Assembly: GCA_015228935.1 (NCBI GenBank) | Contig: JADGCO010000039.1 | Span: 1-37,165 of the forward strand | Length of the DNA: 37,165 nucleotides | Direction: 5' to 3' | Origin: Magnetococcales bacterium | Lineage (GTDB): Bacteria > Pseudomonadota > Magnetococcia > Magnetococcales > DC0425bin3 | Shown here: in pieces, positions 1 through 7,627 of the stretch | How the letters are laid out: each line of letters begins with the position of its first letter | Position numbering within the stretch: the first letter of the stretch is position 1 | Program-made: the position numbers and the translations under genes | Notes under the pieces: generated by a model | What the model was told of the DNA's origin: nothing | What the model saw: only the letters and a program-made list of their open reading frames with translations | Databases searched by the model: none

Positions 1-44
1 TTTATTATATACACTTTTCATGAAACGACCGTTTTTGCTTGAAA

Positions 45-209
45 TCATCTCAAAAGCAGCTCGAAAAATGGGAAAAGCTGCGAAGATGGGATGAGGGGAT
101 CTGCCACGGCTCCCGACACACTCAACAGCGGATCCGTGCCGACAATGTCCACCAGGGTCCGCCGAATTCCGGGAACACCAACGATGATGAGTACCCGCAA
201 ACCATCCAT
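45..209 (-). pseudogene. cheB 5' remnant (receiver-domain fragment)
   Basis: A 54-codon minus-strand ORF begins with ATG 22 bases after the cheW stop and has an AGGT Shine-Dalgarno-like stretch 6 bases upstream. Its first ~40 residues resemble the beginning of the CheB methylesterase receiver domain: VLIIVGVPGIRRTLVDIVG followed by TDPLLSVSGAVADP lines up with the usual VLIVDDS-x-x-x-RRxLxDIL-x-x-DP-x-x-x-VVGxAxDP pattern. The two acidic residues that bind Mg2+ near the phosphorylation site are replaced (Val-Gly instead of Asp-Asp). After ADP the similarity stops, and the frame ends 16 codons later in unrelated sequence. No phosphoacceptor Asp, linker or methylesterase domain follows. It occupies the place where cheB would be expected in a cheA-cheW-mcp-cheW-cheB operon. 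The assignment rests on motif reading only. Confidence 0.55.
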
Positions 210-230
210 GATATGACCTGAATTTTTGTT

Positions 231-695
231 TCAAACCTGGGCAGGGAGTGGATGCAGGCTGGCCATGTCACCCGAGCCGAACAAATGCTGCATATCAAAA
301 ATGACCACGAAGCCGCCATGCAATCGTCCGATGGCCTGAATATACTCCGATTTCCATGGTACACCAATATCCGGGGCCGTTTCCAAACTTTCAGTTGCAA
401 AATCGGCAACTTCGATCACCCGGTCCACCTGCATGCCAATGACCAGGTTGCGGTTTCCCATGGGCAGATCAACCACCAGGATGCGGGTGTCGTCGGTAGC
501 GGGAATCGCTGCCAGACCGAGCTTGATGCGCAGATCGACCACCGGCACCGTGCAACCACGTACATCGATGACACCGCACAGAAAGGGTGGGGCATTCGGC
601 AGGCGGGCGATGGGACGACTGTCGAGAATTTCCCGCACAATTCCCACCTCGACGGCAAACCGTTCCTCTCCAATGCCCATCGTGACATAGCTCAC
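231..695 (-). CDS. cheW: CheW-type chemotaxis coupling protein (distal copy)
   Basis: This 154-residue protein spans a single CheW domain, the SH3-like adaptor that links CheA to receptor tips in the cytoplasmic array. Visible hallmarks are the opening strand with FAVEVGIVREIL, the PNAPPFLCGVIDVRG segment that matches the conserved P-x-x-P-x-x-x-x-G-x-x-N/D-x-RG turn, then VVDLRIKLGL, and a C-terminal IFDMQHLF strand. The start is GTG at 695, preceded by GGAGG at a 5-base spacing, so it is well supported. An internal ATG at codon 6 is less attractive. The gene lies downstream of the MCP gene but is separated from it by 345 bases that hold a duplicated copy of its own start and a MITE-like element. 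A 26-codon leader ORF ends with TGA overlapping this GTG (GTGA), which suggests coupled translation. Confidence 0.9.
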   Translation of the reverse strand: MSYVTMGIGEERFAVEVGIVREILDSRPIARLPNAPPFLCGVIDVRGCTVPVVDLRIKLGLAAIPATDDTRILVVDLPMGNRNLVIGMQVDRVIEVADFATESLETAPDIGVPWKSEYIQAIGRLHGGFVVIFDMQHLFGSGDMASLHPLPAQV

Positions 696-801
696 GGCAG
701 CCTCCAGACGCTTGACAACAACATTTCAAACTGCAAACCGTTCCTCCCAATACCCATCGTGACTTGGCCCACGGCAGCCTCTGGACGCCTGACAACAACG
801 T
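655..801. repeat. degenerate tandem duplication of the cheW start
   Basis: Two direct copies of about 69 bases, 655-724 and 733-801, are separated by 8 bases. The first copy covers the first 14 codons of cheW, its GTG start and its ribosome binding site; the second is an upstream duplicate with scattered substitutions and one single-base deletion. The upstream copy keeps an AGAGG ribosome binding site and the GTG, but the deletion shifts its frame. Its outer edge (801) abuts the target duplication of the MITE-like element exactly. Confidence 0.85.
692..772 (-). CDS. putative 26-residue leader ORF upstream of cheW
   Basis: The duplicated cheW start gives an ORF beginning at GTG (772) with AGAGG five bases upstream. 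It reads MGQVTMGIG like CheW (MSYVTMGIG), shifts frame through a one-base deletion, and ends in TGA at 694-692, which overlaps the cheW GTG start by the tetranucleotide GTGA. No function is recognised for the peptide. The geometry is that of a translationally coupled leader, but it may simply be a by-product of the duplication. Confidence 0.35.
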   Translation of the reverse strand: MGQVTMGIGRNGLQFEMLLSSVWRLP

Positions 802-972
802 CTCAGAGGCTGTCTGATAACTTGTTAATTTCAAAAAAACGAATGAAAAACTGGGATGGAGGTCCAGGAGGAAGCGGCTCTGCCCTTCCTCTTGGCGGGG
901 TTTGGGGTGGAGCCCCAATAAAATCTTTCTTTCCGATTTTTTTTATCCGAGGGTTAATGGACAGCCTCTCAG
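802..972. mobile_element. MITE-like element with 5-bp target duplication
   Basis: A 161-base body (807-967) is flanked on both sides by CTCAG (802-806 and 968-972), as expected for a 5-base target-site duplication. Its ends are inverted repeats: left AGGCTGTCTGATAAC, right (reverse complement) AGGCTGTCCATTAAC, 12 of 15 identical. There is no coding capacity. Inside are two hairpins, 864-874 with 885-895, and TTGGGG 902-907 with CCCCAA 913-918, followed by a T-rich stretch. This is the pattern of a small non-autonomous element mobilised by a transposase elsewhere. It sits between the MCP gene and the distal cheW and could affect read-through. The remaining bases 973-1040 show nothing recognisable. 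Confidence 0.6.
902..935 (+). terminator. possible hairpin plus T-rich tract inside the MITE-like element
   Basis: A perfect 6-bp stem (TTGGGG/CCCCAA, loop TGGAG) is followed on the plus strand by an A/T-rich run containing CTTTCTTT. It resembles a weak intrinsic terminator, but no plus-strand gene is known to lead into it, so it may only be part of the element's fold. Confidence 0.25.
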
Positions 973-1040
973 GGGTTCACCGGGCTGTTACCATCGTGTT
1001 GTCTGATCATCCTGATTCTGGATGGTACCTGCCTGCATCT

Positions 1041-3329
1041 TCAATAGCGCGTAAAATTGTCATCGTCGGAATCATTGGATTCTCCCAGGTCCAGATTGAA
1101 TCCTTGCGTATTCTTGGCCGGACGGGACGCATTGTCGCTGCCAGGCTGGTCCCGGGTCGTGCGCGTCAAACTGGCGGCAGTCATTTCACGGTCTGTTTTC
1201 ATTGATGTGGCACGACGTTTTTTTTGTGTTCCCCTTTGCGATTGTGACTGCGACTGCGACTGCAACTGCAACTGCGCCTGCGTTTTCGGCCTGGCCTGAA
1301 ATGGGGCGGTGTGGCCAATCCGGGCGTTTTCTCCCAGATTGAAAAAGCGGATCATTTCCTGAAGCTGCACCGCCTGGTTGGACAGCTCTTCAGAGGTGGC
1401 CGACATTTGCTCGGCTGAGGCGGCATTTTGCTGGATCACCTGGTCCAGTTGCTGAATGGCGGTGTTGATCTGGGCCGCACCCAGATCCTGCTCACGACAG
1501 GCGGCACTGATGTCGCCCACGAGTTCCGCAGTTTTCTTGATGTCGGGCACCAGACGTCCCAGCATGTCACCTGCATGATGTGCCACTTCGACCGTTTCGG
1601 CGGAAACCGCTCCGATTTCCGTGGCGGCCCGTTGACTGCGTTCGGCCAGTTTGCGCACTTCGGAGGCCACCACGGCAAATCCCTTGCCATGCTCACCCGC
1701 CCGTGCCGCCTCGACAGCGGCATTCAGGGCCAGCAGATCGGTTTGCCGGGCAATTTCCTGAATGATGGAGGTCTTGGCGGCAATGGTTTGCATTGCCTGG
1801 ACGGTTTTGGCCACTGCCTGACCACTCTCTTCGGCATGTCTGGCCGATTGTTGGGCAATCTGTTCGGTTTTGTTGGCATTTTCGGCGGTTTGCTTGATGT
1901 TGGCCGCCATCTGTTCCATGGCTGACGAGGCCTCTTCGGCAGCCGTGGCCTGTTCGGTGGCACCCTGACTCAACTGTTGGGCATTGGCCGACAGCTCCTC
2001 GCTTCCGGAGGAGACTGCCGCCGAAGAGATCGTGGCCTCTTCCACCACGGCACGCAGACGTTGCAACATGGTCTCCAGGGCAACCCCCATCACGTCCCGG
2101 TCGGATTTGCGGCGAAAGTCGGCAGCCAGATTTCCACCGGCGATATCATTGGCCACCTGGGCTGTCTTGCGCAAATTGTTGATCATGATATTCAGGGCGT
2201 TGACCAGATCCGCCACTTCGTCCCGGGTGGTCACGGTCACATCAAGGGAGAGATCACCATCTGCCACGGCATCGGCCATGACCACTGCTTTGCCAACATT
2301 TTTACTGAGGTTGAAAGCAATGAAGAGCGCACTTCCCAGGGAGAGCAAAAAGGCGAGAATGGACATGGCAATCTGGAACAGACGAATGGTTTCATAATTG
2401 CGGTCGGCATCACTTCTGTCACTTGCCATGTCTTTTTCGGCGTGTTCGACCATGGCGGTCATGGTCTGGGCCATCTGGGTGGCGGCTTGCCGGACCTCGC
2501 CACGCGACAGGGCAAAGGCCTTGGCCTCCGTGTTTTTGTGGGACCATTCCACGACCCGTTCCATGATTTTTTCCCAGGCAGCCAATTTACCCTGGAAGAG
2601 ATCGTAATTTTGGCGTTCGATATCCGTGGTCAACAACGGGCGAATTTCTGCCAACAGATGATGAACCCGTGCCATGATCTCAGCCACTTTTTTCAGGGCA
2701 GCCTCGGTTTCGGCATCCGTATCGGCATTGGCACTGTCACGCAAAAAGGCTCGGGCATTCCCCCACAGCGTGGTGAGCAGGCGCAGACGCTCGGCAATAC
2801 GCAACTGGGCTGGTGTGGCTCCGGCAGTTTCAACCGGAGCAAAAAATGGTACCAGGGCGTTGTCAGCAGCATCCTTGGCCGTCAAACCTTCCGTCGTGAT
2901 CAGATCCATGGCCCGGTGATTGGATTGCAGACGACCCAACTCACGTACCTTGTCCTGGGCAGAAGTGAATTTATTGAACAGGCCCTCAATTATTGTAATA
3001 TCCTTGAGAATTTTTTCATCTGCCACCTTGCGGAGATGGTCGAGATGCTTCCGGAATTCCTCGCGACGGTCCAGAATGGCCTGGTCAAATTCATCCTTTT
3101 CGGCTGGCTCGACGGAGAGCAGAAAATTTTTTTCCTCGCGCTGGATCAAAAATACGGTGCGTTCCATATTGAGAACAAGTTTGACGCGCTGGGCCGCATA
3201 ATCGACCAGGGTGCTGATTTCCGCCTTCATGCTGGCCAGTCCCGACAGGGCGATCACCGACGAAATGCCCGACAACACAAAGACCACGCCAAAGGCCGTG
3301 ATCAATTTGCTCCGGATTGAAACGCGCAT
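1041..3329 (-). CDS. methyl-accepting chemotaxis protein (transmembrane receptor)
   Basis: This 762-residue receptor has an N-terminal membrane anchor (about 8-30), a ~290-residue helical periplasmic sensor, a second membrane segment near 318-342, HAMP sequence just after it, and the long cytoplasmic signalling coiled coil. The hairpin tip is unmistakable around residues 535-560: [20 protein letters not shown] followed by [20 protein letters not shown]. The protein therefore senses outside the inner membrane and controls CheA through CheW. The sensor looks like a helical-bundle domain; the ligand cannot be read. The start ATG at 3329 has GGAG six bases upstream. Downstream of the signalling domain is a low-complexity tail rich in Gln/Ser, encoded by hexanucleotide repeats, and then a Ser/Asp/Arg-rich end. 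No CheR/CheB-docking pentapeptide is seen at the C-terminus. It lies between two cheW genes in the cheA operon. Confidence 0.93.
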   Translation of the reverse strand: MRVSIRSKLITAFGVVFVLSGISSVIALSGLASMKAEISTLVDYAAQRVKLVLNMERTVFLIQREEKNFLLSVEPAEKDEFDQAILDRREEFRKHLDHLRKVADEKILKDITIIEGLFNKFTSAQDKVRELGRLQSNHRAMDLITTEGLTAKDAADNALVPFFAPVETAGATPAQLRIAERLRLLTTLWGNARAFLRDSANADTDAETEAALKKVAEIMARVHHLLAEIRPLLTTDIERQNYDLFQGKLAAWEKIMERVVEWSHKNTEAKAFALSRGEVRQAATQMAQTMTAMVEHAEKDMASDRSDADRNYETIRLFQIAMSILAFLLSLGSALFIAFNLSKNVGKAVVMADAVADGDLSLDVTVTTRDEVADLVNALNIMINNLRKTAQVANDIAGGNLAADFRRKSDRDVMGVALETMLQRLRAVVEEATISSAAVSSGSEELSANAQQLSQGATEQATAAEEASSAMEQMAANIKQTAENANKTEQIAQQSARHAEESGQAVAKTVQAMQTIAAKTSIIQEIARQTDLLALNAAVEAARAGEHGKGFAVVASEVRKLAERSQRAATEIGAVSAETVEVAHHAGDMLGRLVPDIKKTAELVGDISAACREQDLGAAQINTAIQQLDQVIQQNAASAEQMSATSEELSNQAVQLQEMIRFFNLGENARIGHTAPFQARPKTQAQLQLQSQSQSQSQRGTQKKRRATSMKTDREMTAASLTRTTRDQPGSDNASRPAKNTQGFNLDLGESNDSDDDNFTRY
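1237..1284 (-). repeat. hexanucleotide repeat coding for a Gln-Ser/Gln-Leu tail of the MCP
   Basis: About seven imperfect copies of a 6-base unit (plus-strand GACTGC/AACTGC/GCCTGC) encode alternating Gln-Ser, Gln-Leu and Gln-Ala dipeptides just beyond the receptor's signalling domain. Because the unit is a multiple of three, slippage would lengthen or shorten the tail without breaking the frame. Confidence 0.8.
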
Positions 3330-3359
3330 GGTTTTCTCCAGCCCTTTGCAAAAATTGGG

Positions 3360-3821
3360 TTATACCACCAGATCGGCCGGCGCAAAAATGCGACCGATAT
3401 CCAGGATCATCACAAATTCATCCTGGCGTCGGCCAATGGCCTTGACAAATTCCGGACGCCAGCGTGTTCCCAGACGGGGTACCTGATCGGCAATCACCCT
3501 GTCCAGTTGGCTTACTCCGTATACCTTGTCGGCCAGGATGGCCACCAGGGTGGGAACCTCCTCGAATTCGATTTCCAGCACCACGATGCGGGTATCGGGG
3601 GTTTGTTGGCTGGTGGGCAGGCCACAGCGCCGGCACAGATTGGCCAGCGGCACCACCCGACCCCGAAAATTGACCAGATTGGCAACAAATTCCGGCGCGG
3701 TGGGAATCGGGGTCACTGGTCCAGGATCGAGAATTTCCAGCACAATGTCCGCAGGAAGGGCAAATTTTTCTCCGGCCAGGGAGATGATCAGGATTTCGGC
3801 AACCTCGGCCTGGGTGGTCAT
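3360..3821 (-). CDS. cheW: CheW-type chemotaxis coupling protein (proximal copy)
   Basis: A 153-residue single-domain CheW. Diagnostic segments are FALPADIVLEIL, PTAPEFVANLVNFRGRVVPL (the RG turn and following strand), a central strand TRIVVLEIEF, and a C-terminal MILDIGRIF strand. It couples the receptor to CheA. It begins 15 bases after the cheA stop at an ATG (3821) with AGGAG nine bases upstream, and is followed by the MCP gene 30 bases later, so co-transcription with cheA is likely. It differs clearly from the distal CheW of the same operon, so the two are probably not recent duplicates. They may have distinct positions or affinities in the array, which is inference. Confidence 0.92.
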   Translation of the reverse strand: MTTQAEVAEILIISLAGEKFALPADIVLEILDPGPVTPIPTAPEFVANLVNFRGRVVPLANLCRRCGLPTSQQTPDTRIVVLEIEFEEVPTLVAILADKVYGVSQLDRVIADQVPRLGTRWRPEFVKAIGRRQDEFVMILDIGRIFAPADLVV

Positions 3822-3836
3822 GATCCCTGTCTCCTT

Positions 3837-6035
3837 TCATGGTGCCCGGCGTTGTTCTTCCCGGCTCTGGCCGAATTCGATGAGGTGCAGGACATCCAGG
3901 ATCAACACCACGCCACCGTCACCCAGAATGGTGGCACCCAGGAAGGACTGTACGTTACGATGCAGGGGACTTAAAGGCTTGATCACCGTCTGGTGATCCC
4001 CCAGCAGGTGATCCACCACCAGACCAACGCGCCGATCCCCGGACGAGACGATTACCACCTTCTCGAAGGGGGGAACGGCGTCGGCAATGTTGAACAGATC
4101 CCGCAGCCGCAAAAACGGCACCAGATCGCCCCGGATATCCAGAAAACTGCTGCCCTCTTCCTCGGCCATGGAACCGACCGTCAGCTCCACGCACTCCTCG
4201 ACCGAGGAGAGCGGGATGATGTAGCGATACTTTCCCACGCATACCAGAAGGCCGTCCACAATGGCCAGGGTCATGGGAATGCGCACGGTGATGGTTGTGC
4301 CCTGGCCCGGGGACGAGGCAATTTCGACGGTACCGCGCAGGGCCTCGATGTCGCGTTTGACCACGTCCATGCCCACACCGCGACCGGAGACCTCGGTGAC
4401 GACTGCCGCCGTGGACACGGCGGGTGCAAAAATCAGTTCCAGCTTGTCGCGTTCCGACAAGTCACGGTTGCCATCGATGATGCCTTTCTGGCGGGCGGCC
4501 TGGACAACCCGCTCGACATCGATCCCGCGCCCGTCATCCGTCACCTCGATGACGATCAGTCCATATTGATGACAGGCGGCCAGGGTGATCCGGCCTTCGG
4601 GAGGTTTGCCTCTGGCCGTGCGTTCGGCGGGTGGTTCAATGCCGTGATCGAGGGCATTGCGGAGCAGGTGTTGCAGGGGGCCGCTGATCTGTTCCGACAC
4701 CTTTTTGTCCACCTCGGTCTCCTGGCCGACGATGGTCAAATGGATCTGCTTGCCGGTAGCGCGGCAATAGTCGCGCACCAGGCGCTGCATGGGATCCAGG
4801 GCGCTGCCGATGGGCACCATGCGGATGGTCATGGCCTGATCCTGAAGCTCGCGCAGGGTGCGTGAACTGTCGTCGAGAATTTCCAGCAGTTTTTCCGCCA
4901 GATCGGTATCTTTTTCTTCCAGGAAGGCCTGAAAGCTGTCCAGACGGGCTTCGACCGTGATCAATTCGCCGACCAGATTGACGAGTTTGTCGAGTTTGCC
5001 GGTATCGACCCGGATGGAACTCAGCTTTTGCACCGACTGGAGATCAACCTTGCCCGTGCCGGATTTTTGGCGCAATGAGGGGGGGGATGGGACGACCTCA
5101 TCCAGCGACCCGCCTGCATCTGGAGGAGGGGAGATATCCGATGATATGGTTGCAGCGGGATGTGTGGCCACGTCTGGAGGCGTGTTTGTGTCGATTGGGG
5201 TGGTCAGAGGCGTTGGCCCGGCATCCGTCGTGACAGCCGCATCGATCTGAGCCTGATTTTCCGGTGCTTCCGGTACCAGGGAAAGAAGGTCAATGACCAC
5301 CCGATGCCGGTCTGGCCACTCTCCCAATGCTGCCACAACACGTTCCTGATCGGCTTCGGTCACCAGATGGGCGCTGCGCCATAGATAAAAAATACCCTCC
5401 TGCCGTTGCTCTGTGGGTGGCAGACTGTGTTCGTGTGAAACCAGCCGCACCTTGCCCAGTTGACTCAGGGCATCCACCACCGCTGCCAATTCGGATGCCG
5501 AAGGGAACAGGTTTGCCTGCACATGAACCTGAATGATGTAGGTGTTGATGTCGTGAATGACAGGATCTGCGGCAGTGGTAACAACAATGGCAGGAGCCGC
5601 AGGGGCGACGACAGCGGCAGATGCAGCGGCAACCAGGACTTCGCGACCAGTCATGGCTGCATGGATTCTGGCACGACTGTTTTCGACCCGTTGCTGGTCA
5701 AGATTTTTCTCCCCCAGCGCCTCGGCCATGAAATTTTTCAAACAATCCAGGGCTTCGAACAACAACGATGCCAGAAGCTGAGTCAGGACAAGGTTTCCCT
5801 TGCGCACTTCGTCCAGCATGTTTTCAACGCCATGGGTATAATGGGAAAGCGCCTCCAGACCGGCCATTCCGGCACCACCCTTGATGGTGTGCAGATTGCG
5901 GAACAGCCGATCCACCAGGGCACGATCACCAGGCGAATTTTCCAGGACGAGCAAATCCTTCTCAAGCTCCTGGAGAAGTTCGCCCATTTCTTCAAGAAAT
6001 ATGGCTTGTATGGATTGCAGGTCGGCGTTGCTCAT
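3837..6035 (-). CDS. cheA: chemotaxis histidine kinase CheA
   Basis: A 732-residue CheA. In order: HPt/P1 domain with the phosphoaccepting His49 in NLHTIKGGAGMAG; a linker; a P2-like region near 165-260; a Pro/Thr/Asp-rich linker (260-330); the dimerisation helices (LDKLVNLVGELITVEARL); the ATPase domain with N-box HLLRNALDHGIE (about 455-466), G1 DDGRGID and G2 GRGVGMDVVK (about 550-560); and a C-terminal CheW-like regulatory domain. It autophosphorylates under receptor control and should pass phosphate to CheY/CheB-type regulators, none of which is intact in this window. The segment between the G1 and G2 boxes reads FAPAVSTAAVV where most CheA proteins have FxPGFST, a mild oddity in the ATP lid. 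The start ATG (6035) has GGAAGG just upstream. It is the first gene of the che operon. Confidence 0.96.
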   Translation of the reverse strand: MSNADLQSIQAIFLEEMGELLQELEKDLLVLENSPGDRALVDRLFRNLHTIKGGAGMAGLEALSHYTHGVENMLDEVRKGNLVLTQLLASLLFEALDCLKNFMAEALGEKNLDQQRVENSRARIHAAMTGREVLVAAASAAVVAPAAPAIVVTTAADPVIHDINTYIIQVHVQANLFPSASELAAVVDALSQLGKVRLVSHEHSLPPTEQRQEGIFYLWRSAHLVTEADQERVVAALGEWPDRHRVVIDLLSLVPEAPENQAQIDAAVTTDAGPTPLTTPIDTNTPPDVATHPAATISSDISPPPDAGGSLDEVVPSPPSLRQKSGTGKVDLQSVQKLSSIRVDTGKLDKLVNLVGELITVEARLDSFQAFLEEKDTDLAEKLLEILDDSSRTLRELQDQAMTIRMVPIGSALDPMQRLVRDYCRATGKQIHLTIVGQETEVDKKVSEQISGPLQHLLRNALDHGIEPPAERTARGKPPEGRITLAACHQYGLIVIEVTDDGRGIDVERVVQAARQKGIIDGNRDLSERDKLELIFAPAVSTAAVVTEVSGRGVGMDVVKRDIEALRGTVEIASSPGQGTTITVRIPMTLAIVDGLLVCVGKYRYIIPLSSVEECVELTVGSMAEEEGSSFLDIRGDLVPFLRLRDLFNIADAVPPFEKVVIVSSGDRRVGLVVDHLLGDHQTVIKPLSPLHRNVQSFLGATILGDGGVVLILDVLHLIEFGQSREEQRRAP

Positions 6036-6298
6036 GCCCTTCCGTTCAACCTGAATCGGGCAGTTGGTAGATGCACAGGCGTTCCTTATGCCCGGTTTCG
6101 GAATGTTTGGAATAAATGCCTGATTTTATTGAAATGAAAATTCATAATAAACTGAAAGAAATTCATAACATGATGGAGGGGCATCGTACCATGAAAGCCG
6201 AATTTTTGCCAACATTTAACAGTTGTTTTGTGGGAAATAATTAATATTCAAATGCTTTCAACTTCAACTCCATGCTCGGCCAACCATCATCAACCAGA
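6036..6298. other. AT-rich intergenic region upstream of cheA
   Basis: This stretch is clearly richer in A/T than its surroundings and is the likely promoter region of the cheA operon, although no single -35/-10 pair stands out. It contains one tiny plus-strand ORF of 17 codons (6191-6244) with GGAGGGG nine bases before its ATG; it resembles nothing known and may be chance. Confidence 0.4.
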
Positions 6299-6524
6299 TC
6301 ACGCTGCAACAGAGAAACGGCCACGCAGCAGTTTCAGGGGGGCATCCTGGCTTTCTACGACGCAGGCGATAGCTACGTCCGAGATTCAGGAAACCTTCGC
6401 CATCCACATATTCTCTGCTTGGGCATACGCCGCCGTAAAGGCTCTTTTTCGGTCAGCTCGAAAGCCGCGCGGCGTTGGTTGCTGTATGTAGCGGCGCAAC
6501 TGGTCCACGGCCTCGGCCAGGGGT
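6299..6524 (-). pseudogene. frameshifted remnant of a restriction-associated YgjP-like metallopeptidase gene
   Basis: Three minus-strand frames read one after the other give a coherent protein-like series. First comes EAVDQLRRY, shifting at a TACATACA duplication to YSNQRRAAFELTEKEP; then REYVDGEGFLNLGRSYRLR; then VVESQDAPLKLLRGRFSV and a stop. The central part closely matches the pattern Q-R-x-x-F...REYVSGESxxxLGRRYRLxVVE...LRG of the N-terminal half of YgjP-like (DUF45, M48-type) metallopeptidases, which often sit in type I restriction-modification loci. The first few residues could instead be the end of an HsdR-like protein. The zinc-binding C-terminal half is missing. It follows the DUF1016 gene by about 20 bases on the same strand, fitting a decayed restriction island. 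Confidence 0.5.
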
Positions 6525-6543
6525 TAGGGGAGGGAGGGGCTTT

Positions 6544-7614
6544 TTATTTTTCTTCTTTCTTCTGGTCGGCACCTGTTTCCAGACCGGCCAACTCCTGTTC
6601 GATTTGCTCGATACTCGGCAGGCTGGTTTGCAACTCCGTCGGCAGGGATTCCAGCAATTGATATTCGGCCACGCCCATGGGTCTGGTACTGTCGCGCAGG
6701 GCATACTCGGCCACCACCTTGTTTTTGCTTTTGCACAACAACAGCCCGATGGTCGGCCCATCCAGGTCATGTTTGACCTGGGCATCCACGGCGGTCAGGT
6801 AAAAGCCGAGTTGCCCCAGATGTTCGGGTTTGAATTTTTCCGCCTTCAGCTCGATTACCACATAGCAGCGCAATTTCAGGTGATAAAAAAGCAGATCGAT
6901 GAAAAAATCCTCGTCGCCCACCTCCAGCAGTACCTGCCGCCCGACAAAAGCAAAGCCTGCCCCCAGTTCCATCAAAAAGCGCGTGACGTGTTGCACCAGG
7001 GCTGCCTCGATTTCGCGTTCCTGGGCCTCGTTGGTCAATCCCAGAAAATCAAAGCGGTACGGATCTTTCAGGGATTCCCGTGCCAGGTCGGATTGTGGTT
7101 TGGGCAGCCGCAGATCGAAATTGTTCACTGCTTGGCCGGATCGTCCGCAGGCATTGACCTCGATTTGCATGACCAGAATGTTGCGTGACCAATTGTGTTC
7201 CACGGCCTTGGCCAGATACCAATCCCGTTCTTCGCGGGTTTTCAATTTGTCGATCAAGGTACACAGGTGGAACCACGGTAATTGTGCAGCAGCCTGCTGC
7301 ACAAATTCGGGATCCGGCCAGGCTTCGGCAAAGGTGCGCATGTATTTCAGGTTGCGCGAGGAAAACCCCTTCATCTCCGGAAAGGCCGTGCGCAGATTAT
7401 GGGCCAATCGTTCGATCACCTTGGTTCCCCACCCCTCCCGCGCCTGCCGTTCCAGAATATCGCGCCCGATCTGCCAATACAGCAGCACGAGTTCCCGATT
7501 GACCGCCAACGCCGCCCGTTGCTGGGCGGTGTGGATGCGGGTTTTCAATTCGGCCAGCCATTCGGCGTAGCCGGTGGGAGGTTGGGTGAGGGAGATGGAA
7601 GGTACTGTGGTCAT
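6544..7614 (-). CDS. DUF1016 / YhcG-type PD-(D/E)XK nuclease family protein
   Basis: A 356-residue protein with the two-part DUF1016 architecture: an N-terminal helical domain (VLLYWQIGRDILERQ, GWGTKVIERLAHNL, FSSRNLKYMRTFAEAWP) and a C-terminal PD-(D/E)XK nuclease-like domain. The probable catalytic set is Asp240 in FFIDLLFYH and Glu255-x-Lys257 in YVVIELKAEKF, followed by GQLGFYL. The family is frequently encoded beside type I restriction-modification genes and is thought to act on DNA; its exact substrate is not established here. I chose ATG at 7614, 14 bases after the preceding phosphatase gene. The frame stays open to 7677, inside that gene. A remnant of a YgjP-like gene follows. The C-terminus ends in a charged Lys/Glu run. 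Confidence 0.85.
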   Translation of the reverse strand: MTTVPSISLTQPPTGYAEWLAELKTRIHTAQQRAALAVNRELVLLYWQIGRDILERQAREGWGTKVIERLAHNLRTAFPEMKGFSSRNLKYMRTFAEAWPDPEFVQQAAAQLPWFHLCTLIDKLKTREERDWYLAKAVEHNWSRNILVMQIEVNACGRSGQAVNNFDLRLPKPQSDLARESLKDPYRFDFLGLTNEAQEREIEAALVQHVTRFLMELGAGFAFVGRQVLLEVGDEDFFIDLLFYHLKLRCYVVIELKAEKFKPEHLGQLGFYLTAVDAQVKHDLDGPTIGLLLCKSKNKVVAEYALRDSTRPMGVAEYQLLESLPTELQTSLPSIEQIEQELAGLETGADQKKEEK

Positions 7615-7627
7615 GAGGGGATACCTG

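Noticed and set aside
20-94. Plus-strand 24-codon ORF (MKRPFLLEIISKAARKMGKA...) at the left edge
   Set aside because: It is short, lacks a visible ribosome binding site within the window and overlaps the cheB remnant on the other strand, so chance is as likely.
6228-6661. Plus-strand open frames in the cheA upstream region
   Set aside because: They overlap the end of the DUF1016 gene and the minus-strand remnant and have no coding character.
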